DNA of 61,051 bases. It comes from an uncultured Dysosmobacter sp. (GTDB lineage: Bacteria > Bacillota > Clostridia > Oscillospirales > Oscillospiraceae). This document shows positions 40,464-48,621 of the stretch, piece by piece. The stretch's first letter is position 1. Every line of letters starts with the position of its first letter. The notes beneath the pieces are model-generated. The model was not told the origin of the DNA, did not search any database, and saw only the letters and a program-made list of their open reading frames with translations. The stretch covers positions 1 through 61,051 of the forward strand of contig NZ_CANRMB010000018.1 of NCBI RefSeq assembly GCF_947631635.1, written 5' to 3'. The translations under genes and the position numbers were made by a program.

Positions 40464-40531
40464 AATATAGTGGAAAAATGACAGCAAAACATCTCAAAAG
40501 GGTTACAAAACATCTCAAAAAGATTACAAAA
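40464..40531 (-). promoter_or_regulatory. Tandem operator and -10 of the long lipoprotein gene
   Basis: Minus strand: two 21-base units (40531-40511 and 40510-40490), each TTTTGTAA-N3/4-TTTGAGATG, making four 11-base half-sites, then 20 bases to -10 TATATT (40469-40464). Spacing and missing -35 match the short paralogue. Confidence 0.6.
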
Positions 40532-40592
40532 CCTCAGAGTTTCCCCCATATCTGCCTGCCCGGGACAGCGGGGAATATTTCATGGATTATTC

Positions 40593-40621
40593 TTGAACTG
40601 TCAGGAGTTTTCTGGTATAGT
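40593..40621 (+). promoter_or_regulatory. smc promoter
   Basis: -35 TTGAAC, 17-base spacer ending in an extended TGG, -10 TATAGT (40616-40621). Confidence 0.7.
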
Positions 40622-40660
40622 ATCCTAGTTATCGTATGTGGAAATGACAGAGGTGAAAAC

Positions 40661-43600
40661 GTGTACTTACGAGCATTAGAGATCCAGGGCTTCAAGTCCT
40701 TCCCGGACAAGACGGTCCTGAACTTCGGTGAGGATATCACCGCCATCGTGGGGCCCAACGGCTCCGGCAAGTCCAACATCTCCGACGCCATCCGCTGGGT
40801 CATGGGTGAGCAGAGCGCCAAGGGCCTGCGGGGTGCCAAGATGGAGGATGTGATCTTCGGCGGCACGGAAAAGCGGAACCAGGTGGGCTTTGCCCAGGTG
40901 ACGCTGGTCATCGACAACACGGAGCATATCTTCCCCACCATGGAGGAGGCGGAGGTATCCGTCACCCGCCGGTACTACCGCAGCGGCGAGAGCGAGTACT
41001 ACATCAACCGCCAGTCCGTCCGGCTGAAGGACGTGACGGAGCTGTTCATGGACACCGGCATGGGCAAGGAGGGCTACTCCATCATCGGCCAGGGCAAGAT
41101 CGACGAGATCCTGTCCGCCAAGAGCGGCGAGCGCCGGGAGATCTTTGAGGAGGCCGCCGGCATTTCCAAATTCCGCCACCGGAAGGAGGAGTCCGAGCGG
41201 AAGCTGGAGCGCACGGAGGAGAACCTGGTGCGTATCAACGATAAGATCTCGGAGCTGGAATTGCAGGTGGAGCCCTTGCGGGAGCAGTCTGAAAAGGCCA
41301 AGAAGTACCTGATCCTCCGGGATGAGCTCCGCCTGCTGGAGATCTCTGTCTGGCTGGAGAATCTGGACGCCCTGAAGGCGGGGGCCCGGAAGCTGGAGGC
41401 GGACTTCCGCGCCGCCGAGGCCCAGCGGGACGAGGCCCGGGCCGCGCTGGATGCCCTCTACGCCGAGGGAGAGCGGTACGGCGAGACCATGCGGGAGAAG
41501 GACATGGAGGCGGAGCGCATCCGCACCCAGGCGGCGGAGCTGGACGGACAGGTGAAGGAGCAGGAGTCCGCCGTGGCCGTGCTGGAGAGCACCATCGCCC
41601 ACAATCAGGAGAATATTCAGCGGGCCCAGGCGGAGCTGGAGGAGACCGACAGCCGCGCCGGAGGATTGGAAAAGCAGGCGGCGGAGCAGGAGGACCGCAT
41701 TGCGGAGATCGACCGGGAGGTCCAGGCGCTGAACGGCGCTTTGGACGGCCTGCTGTCCCAGGCCCGCGCCGCCGCCGAGCAGGCGGGAGGCGCCCAGTCC
41801 CAGGCGGAGGCCCTGCGGGGCCAGGAGGCCATCGCGGCGGCCGCTGCGGCGGACGCCCGGGCGGAAGCCGCCGCCATCGCCGCCGAAAACGGACAGATCG
41901 AAGAGCGCAAGGCCGCTGTCGAGCAGGAAAAAGCCGCCGCCGAGGCCCAGCTGGCAATGTCGGAAAAAGAGGCCAAGGCCAACCGGCGGGCGCTGGAAGA
42001 CGCCCGGGACGAGGCCACCGCTGCCGCCAACATCATCGCGGGCCACAGCCTGCGGATGGAGGAGCGGAAGAAGAAAGCCGCCGCCGCCGCGGAACAGCGG
42101 GTGAAGCTGACCATGGACGTGGGAGCGCTGGATAACCGCATCCGCCTGCTGACGGAGATGGAAAAGGAGTACGAGGGCTTCTCCAAGGCTGTTAAGGTGG
42201 TCATGCAGGCGAAGAGCAGCCTGCGGGGCATCCACGGTCCGGTGGCGAACCTGATGAAAACGGACCAGCAGTACAGTCTGGCTGTCGAGATCGCCTTGGG
42301 CGCCGGTTTGCAGAATATTGTGGTGGACCGGGAGGAGGACGCGAAAGCGGCCATCAACTTCCTGAAACAGCGGGACGGCGGCCGTGCCACCTTCCTGCCC
42401 CTCACGGCTATCCGGGGAGACGAGTTGCGCCAGCCCGGCATTGAAAACGAGTTTGGCTTCGTGGGGCTGGCCTCCCGGCTGGTGAAGTTCGACCAGCGGT
42501 ATCAGAATATTTTCAACAGCCTTTTGGGGCGCACGGTCATCGTGGAGGATATGGACTGCGGCATCGCCATGGCACGGAAGTACCGCAACGCCTTCCGCAT
42601 CGTTACCCTGGACGGCCAGGTCATCAACCGGGGCGGCTCCATGACCGGCGGCTCCACCAGCCGCAGTGCGGGCGTCCTGAGCCGTGCCGCTGAGCTGGAA
42701 AAGCTCCATGGCCGCGCCGCCGCCATGCATGAAAAGCTGTCCGCCGCCCAGACCGCGGAGGAGACGGCCCAGCGGGAACTGGCCGCGGCCCAGTATGAAC
42801 TGGAGACCGCCGAGAGCCAGCGCCGTGCCGCTGAGGACGAGGTCCTGCGGCTGGAGGGCACAAAAAACCACTTTGATATCCTCCTGCGTTCTCTGCGGGA
42901 GAATTTGGAAAACCTGGAGGGCGAGCTGGAGAGTCTGTCCGGCCGCCTGACCGACAACGCCGCCCGCGCCGCCCAGGCTGAGCGGCAGGTGGCGGAGCAG
43001 GAGAACCTGGCCGCGGATCACCGCGCCAGGGCTGAGGAGATCCTCTCCGGCCAGTCCGAGCTGCTGGCCCGGTCCGGCGCTTTGACGGAGGAGATCACCG
43101 CCAGAAAGAGCGAACTGGCGGCCCTGACCGCCGAGCGGGAGGCCACGACGCGGCGCGCCGCCGACCTGCGGCGGCTGGCGGCGGACCTGGCAGGGGACCG
43201 GACGCAGAAGGAGGAGACGGTCCGGGCTTACCAGCGGAATATCGATACCGCCAGCGGGGAGATCGCCCGGCGAAAGGTAGCTGTGGAGGACCTTACCGTC
43301 CAGGGACAGGCGTTCCAGGACCGCCTGAAGGCGCTGAACGAGGAGAAGATCGCGCTGGAAGCCGAGCGCACCGCCAAAAACCGGGCCAGCCAGGAGATGA
43401 ACGAGACCCTGCTGGATCTGGAGCGGGCCGCCTCCAAGCTGGAACAGAAGATCGCGACGAACGCCATGGAGGAAAAGCAGATCCTGGACCGGCTGTGGGA
43501 GCACTACGAGCTGTCCCACTCCGACGCCACGGCCCAGCGCATCGAATTGGAGAGCGTTCCCAAGGCCAGCCGCCGCATCGGTGAGCTGAAGCGGGATATC

Positions 43601-44227
43601 TCCGCCCTGGGCACGCCCAACATCGGCGCCATTGAGGAGTATGAGCGGGTGAATGGCCGCTATACCTACCTGACTGACCAGCGCAACGATGTGGAAAAGG
43701 CCAAGGGAGAGCTGGAGGGCATCATCGAGGAGATCACCAACCAGATGACCGTCATCTTTGCCGAGCAGTTCAAGCTTTTGAGCGAGAGCTTCCAGACCAC
43801 CTTTGTGGAATTGTTCGGCGGCGGTACGGCAAAGCTGGAATTGGAGGACGAGAGCGACATTCTGGGCTGCGGCATTGAGATCAAGGCCCAGCCGCCGGGA
43901 AAGACGCTGAAGACCATCTCCCTTCTCTCCGGCGGAGAGAAGGCGTTTGTGGCCATCGCGCTGTACTTCTCCATTTTGAAGGTCCATCCCACGCCCTTCT
44001 GCGTCATGGACGAGATCGAAGCCGCGCTGGACGACGCCAACGTCACCCGCTATGCCCGCTATATGCGGACCCTGGCGGGGAAGACGCAGTTCATCGTCAT
44101 CACCCACCGCCGGGGCACCATGGAGGAGGCCGACGTGCTGTACGGCGTCACCATGCAGGAGCAGGGCGTGAGTAAGATATTGACCATCAATCTGAATGAC
44201 ATGGCGAAGGAGCTGAAGATCAAATAG
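40661..44227 (+). CDS. smc: Chromosome segregation protein SMC
   Basis: An 1188-residue ATPase. The GTG at 40661 (product begins MYLRALEIQGFKSFPDKT) with AGAGGTG upstream is chosen because the family starts there. Walker A is VGPNGSGKSN near 35; long coiled coils flank the hinge (about 510-670, LRGIHGPVANLM); the C-terminal head has the signature LLSGGEKAF and Walker B FCVMDEIEAALDDAN. It works with ScpA/ScpB to organise the chromosome. ftsY follows, the usual clostridial order. The last 75 bases are duplicated 133 bases downstream. Confidence 0.97.
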   Translation: MYLRALEIQGFKSFPDKTVLNFGEDITAIVGPNGSGKSNISDAIRWVMGEQSAKGLRGAKMEDVIFGGTEKRNQVGFAQVTLVIDNTEHIFPTMEEAEVSVTRRYYRSGESEYYINRQSVRLKDVTELFMDTGMGKEGYSIIGQGKIDEILSAKSGERREIFEEAAGISKFRHRKEESERKLERTEENLVRINDKISELELQVEPLREQSEKAKKYLILRDELRLLEISVWLENLDALKAGARKLEADFRAAEAQRDEARAALDALYAEGERYGETMREKDMEAERIRTQAAELDGQVKEQESAVAVLESTIAHNQENIQRAQAELEETDSRAGGLEKQAAEQEDRIAEIDREVQALNGALDGLLSQARAAAEQAGGAQSQAEALRGQEAIAAAAAADARAEAAAIAAENGQIEERKAAVEQEKAAAEAQLAMSEKEAKANRRALEDARDEATAAANIIAGHSLRMEERKKKAAAAAEQRVKLTMDVGALDNRIRLLTEMEKEYEGFSKAVKVVMQAKSSLRGIHGPVANLMKTDQQYSLAVEIALGAGLQNIVVDREEDAKAAINFLKQRDGGRATFLPLTAIRGDELRQPGIENEFGFVGLASRLVKFDQRYQNIFNSLLGRTVIVEDMDCGIAMARKYRNAFRIVTLDGQVINRGGSMTGGSTSRSAGVLSRAAELEKLHGRAAAMHEKLSAAQTAEETAQRELAAAQYELETAESQRRAAEDEVLRLEGTKNHFDILLRSLRENLENLEGELESLSGRLTDNAARAAQAERQVAEQENLAADHRARAEEILSGQSELLARSGALTEEITARKSELAALTAEREATTRRAADLRRLAADLAGDRTQKEETVRAYQRNIDTASGEIARRKVAVEDLTVQGQAFQDRLKALNEEKIALEAERTAKNRASQEMNETLLDLERAASKLEQKIATNAMEEKQILDRLWEHYELSHSDATAQRIELESVPKASRRIGELKRDISALGTPNIGAIEEYERVNGRYTYLTDQRNDVEKAKGELEGIIEEITNQMTVIFAEQFKLLSESFQTTFVELFGGGTAKLELEDESDILGCGIEIKAQPPGKTLKTISLLSGGEKAFVAIALYFSILKVHPTPFCVMDEIEAALDDANVTRYARYMRTLAGKTQFIVITHRRGTMEEADVLYGVTMQEQGVSKILTINLNDMAKELKIK
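44153..44227 (+). repeat. smc 3-prime end, first copy of a 75-bp duplication
   Basis: The last 25 codons of smc (MQEQGVSKIL...). The second copy at 44361-44435 differs at five bases, all synonymous. Confidence 0.85.
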
Positions 44228-44360
44228 CATGGTGACGCCCCGGCAGGGCTCCCGCCGCAGCCCAGCGAAGCGGGTGCGGTGGGAAGAAGGAGGAGCAAGG
44301 GAGCAGACGAAGTTTTCGCCGGAGGCGGAAACGCAGGGCTGCGGACTTTGCGACGACGTT

Positions 44361-44435
44361 ATGCAGGAGCAGGGCGTATCCAAGATATTGACCATCAATC
44401 TGAATGACATGGCGAAGGAACTGAAGATCAAATAG
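44361..44435 (+). repeat. smc 3-prime end, second copy of a 75-bp duplication
   Basis: Encodes the same 24 residues and stop as the smc terminus, with synonymous changes GTGAGT to GTATCC and GAG to GAA. It is in an open frame with 44 codons of spacer before it (44229-44435), but this has no clear ribosome-binding site and is treated as a fragment, not a gene. Confidence 0.85.
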
Positions 44436-44481
44436 CTCGTCGGCAAAAACACGGGCCGCTTCATCTTGAAAGGAGGAACAC

Positions 44482-44712
44482 ATGAATATTCAGAATTGCC
44501 CTTTATGCGGAAAAATATTTGACCAGCGCGGATTCAGCAGAGTCTGCCCGAGCTGCACCGAAGCGCTCAGAGAAGATATGAAGACAGTGCAGGCGTATAT
44601 GGACGCCAATCCTTCTGCAAAGATCGGAGAGGCTGCCCAAGGCACCGGTGTGGATCTTGGCCGCCTGAAGATACTGGCGCGCCAAGGCTGGGTGTCCTTT
44701 CCGCGGAACTGA
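44482..44712 (+). CDS. Small zinc-ribbon protein, YvyF-like
   Basis: A 76-residue protein with AAAGGAGGA upstream. The N-terminal ribbon CPLCGKIF...VCPSC (two CxxC pairs within 25 residues) is followed by a helical MerR-like segment (IGEAAQGTGVDLGRLKILAR). It resembles the YvyF/flagellar-operon-type small proteins found in Firmicutes. Here it lies between smc and ftsY, not in a motility cluster. A DNA- or protein-binding role is possible. Confidence 0.7.
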   Translation: MNIQNCPLCGKIFDQRGFSRVCPSCTEALREDMKTVQAYMDANPSAKIGEAAQGTGVDLGRLKILARQGWVSFPRN

Positions 44713-44741
44713 TTAATACGGCCAGAGAGGAGCGATCTGCA

Positions 44742-45614
44742 ATGGGCTTTTTTGACAAACTGAAAAAAATCACCACCAACATTTTCTCCGGCTTTACCGA
44801 GGCCGACGAGGCATTCTTCGAGGAGCTGGAGGAGACCCTCATCCTGGCCGACCTGGGCATGGACACCGCCCTGGAAGCGGTGGAGAAACTGCGGACAAGG
44901 GTCCGCAAGGAAAAGCTCCACGACCAGGAGGAGGTCAAGGCGGCCCTGCGGGATGTGCTGGTGGAAATGATGGAGGTGGGCGACACCGGGCTGGATACCT
45001 CCACCCAGCCCAGCGTGGTGCTGTTCATCGGCGTCAACGGCGTGGGCAAGACCACCTCCATCGGCAAGCTGGGGAATCAATTGAAAGGGCAGGGCAAGCG
45101 GGTCCTGTTCTGCGCGGCGGATACCTTTCGCGCCGCCGCCGCTGATCAGCTCCAGATTTGGGCGGAGCGGGCCGGATGTGAGATCATCCGCCAGCACGAG
45201 GGGGCGGACCCCGGCGCCGTGCTGTTTGACGCCCTCCAGGCCGCCAAGGCCCGGAGCGTGGATGTGGTGCTGTGCGACACCGCCGGACGGCTCCACAACA
45301 AGGCCAATCTGATGGCGGAGCTTGCGAAACTCTCCAAGATCATCGACCGGGAGTGCCCCGGCGCCGCACGGGAGACCCTGCTGGTACTGGACGCCACCAC
45401 CGGACAGAACGGCCTCATCCAGGCCCGCACCTTCAAGGAGACGGCGGGCCTCACCGGCATCGTGCTGACGAAGCTGGACGGCACCGCCAAAGGCGGCATC
45501 GTGGTGGCTATCGCCCGGGAGCTGGGGGTGCCCGTGAAGTTCGCCGGTGTGGGCGAGGGTATCGACGACCTGCGTCCCTTTGACGCAAGGGCGTATGTGG
45601 AGGCTATCATCTGA
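44742..45614 (+). CDS. ftsY: Signal recognition particle receptor FtsY
   Basis: A 290-residue SRP GTPase, short form without the long acidic A domain. The N domain runs about 1-85; G motifs follow: GVNGVGKTTSIGKL near 92, DTFRAAAADQL near 127, DTAGR near 180 and TKLDGTAKGG near 240. It docks ribosome-SRP complexes on the membrane. Downstream of smc with the small zinc-ribbon gene between, as in many clostridia. Confidence 0.96.
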   Translation: MGFFDKLKKITTNIFSGFTEADEAFFEELEETLILADLGMDTALEAVEKLRTRVRKEKLHDQEEVKAALRDVLVEMMEVGDTGLDTSTQPSVVLFIGVNGVGKTTSIGKLGNQLKGQGKRVLFCAADTFRAAAADQLQIWAERAGCEIIRQHEGADPGAVLFDALQAAKARSVDVVLCDTAGRLHNKANLMAELAKLSKIIDRECPGAARETLLVLDATTGQNGLIQARTFKETAGLTGIVLTKLDGTAKGGIVVAIARELGVPVKFAGVGEGIDDLRPFDARAYVEAII

Positions 45615-45758
45615 TTTTCCACGACCCGCCACGGGGCCCTGGCCGCGTCCGCATGGCTGCGGGCTGTAAAGTAGTTCGCTATGGATGTGCCGCGGCAAGA
45701 TATGATTCTATTTGCTTTCTGCCCTGCGGCAGAAAAAGAAAGAGAGGGGGATCTTTCC

Positions 45759-46019
45759 TTGATCACGATCTTCAACCGCCGGGAGCTCATCACCACCGTT
45801 CCCCAGAAGAAGCTTTTCAAGATCCGGGAAGCCCTTTTCAGCGCGGGGGTCTCCAGCTATACCAAGACTCGGGGATTGGGCGCGTCTGCAGCCAGCCGTG
45901 CCCGGGGCATGGTGCCTCCCGCCGTGCAGGACTATGCGCTGACCTACACCATCTACGTCCGCAAAGAGGACTATGACCGCGCGCTTGTGGCCATTCAGCC
46001 TGTTCTGCGGGGACAGTGA
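45759..46019 (+). CDS. Small conserved protein, DUF2007-like
   Basis: An 86-residue protein. The TTG at 45759 is preferred because GAGAGGGGG precedes it and the family-like sequence starts there (ITIFNRRELITTVPQK); an upstream ATG at 45681 is in frame but lacks a site. It alternates helix and strand with TLTYTIYVRKEDYDRAL at the end, in the style of DUF2007 putative signal-transducing proteins. A hairpin TTTCTGCC/GGCAGAAA stands just before its ribosome-binding site. Function unknown. Confidence 0.6.
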   Translation: MITIFNRRELITTVPQKKLFKIREALFSAGVSSYTKTRGLGASAASRARGMVPPAVQDYALTYTIYVRKEDYDRALVAIQPVLRGQ

Positions 46020-46032
46020 GAAGGAATGGACC

Positions 46033-46266
46033 ATGGAAAACAAGACCTGTCCCTATTACGGCGGAGGACTGCAAAAAGGCTTTGTCCGCAGCAGGGCAAA
46101 CATCTGCTGGACAGCGGACAAAGAGCAGAGGGCATTTTTGCTGCCCAGAAAAGAAACGGGAGATTTTGAGCTGACCGGTTCCGACAACTGGCGGGGAAGC
46201 GGCTGTTCCGCCCGGTACTGCCCGGCCCGCAGGTTGATTTTACTGCCACAGAAAGAGGATGCATGA
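46033..46266 (+). CDS. DUF6487-like zinc-ribbon protein with lost cysteines
   Basis: A 77-residue protein resembling DUF6487 (PF20097) zinc ribbons, which open CPYCG and close with a YCPxCR segment. Here the first pair reads CPYYGG and the last YCPARR, so the second cysteine of each pair is missing and normal zinc binding looks impossible. The middle ICWTADKEQRAFLL is family-like. It overlaps the rph start by four bases. It may be a decaying gene or one adapted to another role. Confidence 0.6.
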   Translation: MENKTCPYYGGGLQKGFVRSRANICWTADKEQRAFLLPRKETGDFELTGSDNWRGSGCSARYCPARRLILLPQKEDA

Positions 46267-46991
46267 TGATGACGAGAAAAGACGGACGGGCGTTTGACGA
46301 GCTGCGCCCCATTAAAATCACCACCGATTTTGTGAAATTCGCAGAGGGCAGCTGCCTCATCGAGTGCGGCGACACCAAGGTCCTCTGCTGTGCCAGCATC
46401 GAGGACCGCACCCCGCCTCACGTTCCCGAGGGAGAGGGCTGGGTGACGGCGGAGTACTCCATGCTGCCCCGGGCCAACCGGGAGCGGAGCAAACGGGACA
46501 TCGCCAAGCTGAAGCTGTCCCCCCGCAGTGCCGAGATCCAGCGGCTGGTGGGCCGCTCCCTGCGGGCCGCTGTGGATATGACGAAACTGGGGGAGCACAC
46601 CATCACTGTGGACTGCGACGTGCTCCAGGGCGACGGCGGCACCCGGACCGCCTCCGTCACCGGAGGCTTTATCGCCCTGGCGCTGGCCTGCCGCAAGCTG
46701 GTGGAGGACGGCGTGCTGGCCTCCAGTCCCATCCGCCACTACGTCACCGGCGTCTCCGCCGGTATTGTGGAGGACGCCGCCCTGCTGGACTTACAGTACA
46801 GCGAGGACAGCCGCGCCCAGGTGGACCTGAACTGCATCATGAACGAGCGGGGCGAGCTGATCGAGCTCCAGGGCACCGGCGAGGGCCGGGCCTTTACCCT
46901 GGATGAGCAGCAGGAGCTGGTGCGCCTGTGCGCCAAGGGAAACCGGGAGCTTTTGAACATGCAGAAACAGGTATTGGGAGGAACATTCTGA
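46263..46991 (+). CDS. rph: Ribonuclease PH
   Basis: A 242-residue phosphorolytic exonuclease for tRNA 3-prime ends. The start is one of three consecutive ATGs (46263, 46266, 46269). Motifs include RPIKITTDFVKFAEGSCLIE, MLPRANRERSKRD near 60, RLVGRSLRAAVDM near 90 and DCDVLQGDGGTRTASVTG near 120. It overlaps the next gene by one base (TGATG), forming the common rph-XTP pyrophosphatase pair. Confidence 0.96.
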   Translation: MMMTRKDGRAFDELRPIKITTDFVKFAEGSCLIECGDTKVLCCASIEDRTPPHVPEGEGWVTAEYSMLPRANRERSKRDIAKLKLSPRSAEIQRLVGRSLRAAVDMTKLGEHTITVDCDVLQGDGGTRTASVTGGFIALALACRKLVEDGVLASSPIRHYVTGVSAGIVEDAALLDLQYSEDSRAQVDLNCIMNERGELIELQGTGEGRAFTLDEQQELVRLCAKGNRELLNMQKQVLGGTF

Positions 46992-47587
46992 TGGCTGAAA
47001 AATTTGTACTTGCCACCCACAATCCGGGCAAGCTGAAGGAGATGTCCGCCATCCTGTCCCGCTTTGGCGTGGAGGTGGTCAGCCCCAAGGACCTGGGGAT
47101 CACCGTGGACGTGGAGGAGACGGGGACCACCTTTGCGGAGAACGCCATGCTGAAAGCCAAGGCCATCTGCGCCGCCGCAGGCCTGCCCGCCATTGCCGAT
47201 GACTCCGGACTGTGCGTGGACGCCCTGAACGGCGGTCCCGGCGTCTACTCCGCCCGCTACGGCGGCGAGGGCCTGGATGACAAGGGGCGGTATATGCTTT
47301 TGCTGAATAATCTGCGGGGGCAGACCACCCGGGCCGCCCACTTTGCCTGCGCCATCGCCTGCGCCTTTCCCAACGGCGACGAGCTGACGGCGGAGGGCCG
47401 CTGTGACGGCACCATCGCCTTCGCACCCATGGGCGAGGGCGGCTTTGGCTACGATCCGGTGTTCTTTGTGCCGGAAAAAGCCAAGACCTTTGGCCAGCTG
47501 ACGGCGGAGGAGAAGAGCGCCATCTCCCACCGTGGAAAGGCTCTGGCGGATTTCGCGGAGAAGCTTGCAACTTATTTGAAGAAATAA
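46991..47587 (+). CDS. rdgB: XTP/dITP diphosphatase (RdgB/HAM1 type)
   Basis: A 198-residue housecleaning pyrophosphatase that removes XTP and dITP. Motifs: LATHNPGKLKEM at the N-terminus, FAENAMLKAKAI near 45, IADDSGLCVDALNGGPGVYSA-type active site (IADDSGLCVDALNG) near 65, and GGFGYDPVFFVPE near 150. The rest follows the family to SHRGKALADF. Coupled to rph by a one-base overlap. Confidence 0.96.
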   Translation: MAEKFVLATHNPGKLKEMSAILSRFGVEVVSPKDLGITVDVEETGTTFAENAMLKAKAICAAAGLPAIADDSGLCVDALNGGPGVYSARYGGEGLDDKGRYMLLLNNLRGQTTRAAHFACAIACAFPNGDELTAEGRCDGTIAFAPMGEGGFGYDPVFFVPEKAKTFGQLTAEEKSAISHRGKALADFAEKLATYLKK

Positions 47588-47618
47588 ACGTCTAAGTCTA
47601 ACAAAGAGAGACCATCCG

Positions 47619-47792
47619 ATGAAAAACACCCACATATGTCCCGAATGCGGCAGTGCGGATATTGTGCGCTGCCGTGCTGTGGGTGGACCAGGAGACGTGA
47701 AAAGACTTGCGAGAATACTGGGGAGCGCCCCGGGACGACTGAATAGAAAGGTGAGGCGGAAGGAATTTCCGCCGGAGATCATATGGAACTGA
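47619..47792 (+). CDS. Possible 57-residue protein overlapping yhbY
   Basis: An ATG frame starting MKNTHICPECGSADIVRC and ending 10 bases inside yhbY. It has one CxxC pair and a basic middle (RLARILGSAPGRLNRKVRR). The ribosome-binding site (AGAGAG) is weak. It could be a truncated zinc-ribbon gene or a small coupled frame. Coding is uncertain. Confidence 0.35.
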   Translation: MKNTHICPECGSADIVRCRAVGGPGDVKRLARILGSAPGRLNRKVRRKEFPPEIIWN

Positions 47793-48100
47793 CAAGCAAA
47801 CAGCGGGCCCAGCTGCGGGGCCTGGCGAACACCATCGACACCATCATCCAGATCGGCAAGGACGGCATCGGGGAAAACCTGGTGAAGCAGGCCGACGACG
47901 CCCTGGAGGCCCGGGAACTCATCAAGGGCCGGGTCCTGGACAATAATATCGAGTATGACGCCCGCATGGCGGCGGAGGAGCTGGCAAAGGCCACCCGCAG
48001 CGAAGTGGTGCAGGTCATCGGGACGAAATTCGTGCTGTACCGGGAGAGTCATTCCAAGCCCAAAGAGAAGCGCATCCAGCTGGTGAAGCGCGGGAGATGA
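47783..48100 (+). CDS. yhbY: YhbY/CRS1-YhbY RNA-binding protein
   Basis: A 105-residue ribosome-associated RNA-binding protein with the CRM fold. The family pattern is visible: LTSKQRAQLRGLANTIDTIIQIGKDG-like start (LTSKQRAQLRGLAN), ALEARELIKGRVLDN near 50, and VVQVIGTKFVLYRES near 78. Its last 88 bases recur twice downstream with about 220-bp period, so the C-terminus has been duplicated or rearranged. It is part of the rph-to-rsfS housekeeping run, consistent with a ribosome assembly role. Confidence 0.93.
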   Translation: MELTSKQRAQLRGLANTIDTIIQIGKDGIGENLVKQADDALEARELIKGRVLDNNIEYDARMAAEELAKATRSEVVQVIGTKFVLYRESHSKPKEKRIQLVKRGR

Positions 48101-48554
48101 CCTGCACCGGCGCCGGAAGTCCGGCGTCCAAGCGTTTTTTCCAACGGAAAAAACCTTGAAATGGACGGGCTTTGCCCGGCCATTTGAGTTCCATGAGGGG
48201 CTCCCACAGGACAAGTCCTGTGGGGAGAGCAGGTCATCGGAACGAAATTTGTGCTGTACCGGGAGAGCCACTCCAAGCCCAAAGAGAAGCACATCCAGCT
48301 GGTGAAGCGCAGGAGATGACCTGCACTACCGCCGGAAGTCCGGCGTCCAAGCGTTTTTTCCAACGGAAAAAACCTTGAAATGGACGGGCTTTGCCCGGCC
48401 ATTTGAGTTCCATGAGGGGGACCCCACAGGATAAGTCCTGTGGGGAGAGCAGGTCATCGGGACGAAATTCGTGCTGTACCGGGAGAGTCATTCCAAACCC
48501 AAAGAGAAGCGCATCCAGCTGGTGAAGCGCAGAAAAACAAGAGATCAGAGATAA
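48013..48554 (+). repeat. Tandem repeat of the yhbY 3-prime end (three tails, two spacers)
   Basis: Copies at 48013-48100, 48232-48319 and 48452-48554, separated by near-identical 131-bp spacers; the period is 219-220 bp. Spacers contain a CCACAGGACAAGTCCTGTGG hairpin and the TTGAAATGG..CCATTTGAG palindrome. Changes within the tails are mostly synonymous. The third copy ends in a different C-terminus (KRRKTRDQR). No gene is assigned to 48101-48621. Confidence 0.85.
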
Positions 48555-48621
48555 AAGGTCAGGGGGCTGGCGCCCGGCGGGGCGGCATGTCACGGCCCCT
48601 GATCCGGGAAGAGGAAATACT

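Noticed and set aside
44153..44435. Duplicated smc tail as att sites of an excised island
   Set aside because: Only 133 bases separate the copies, no integrase is near, and the copies have diverged synonymously, which a recent att pair would not show.
40676..44464. A 1262-codon open frame antisense to smc
   Set aside because: It mirrors smc exactly, has no ribosome-binding site or known motif, and is explained by GC-rich codon use on the sense strand.
44153..48554. Duplicated gene tails as a diversity-generating retroelement
   Set aside because: There is no reverse transcriptase, the changes are mostly synonymous, and they are not biased to adenines.
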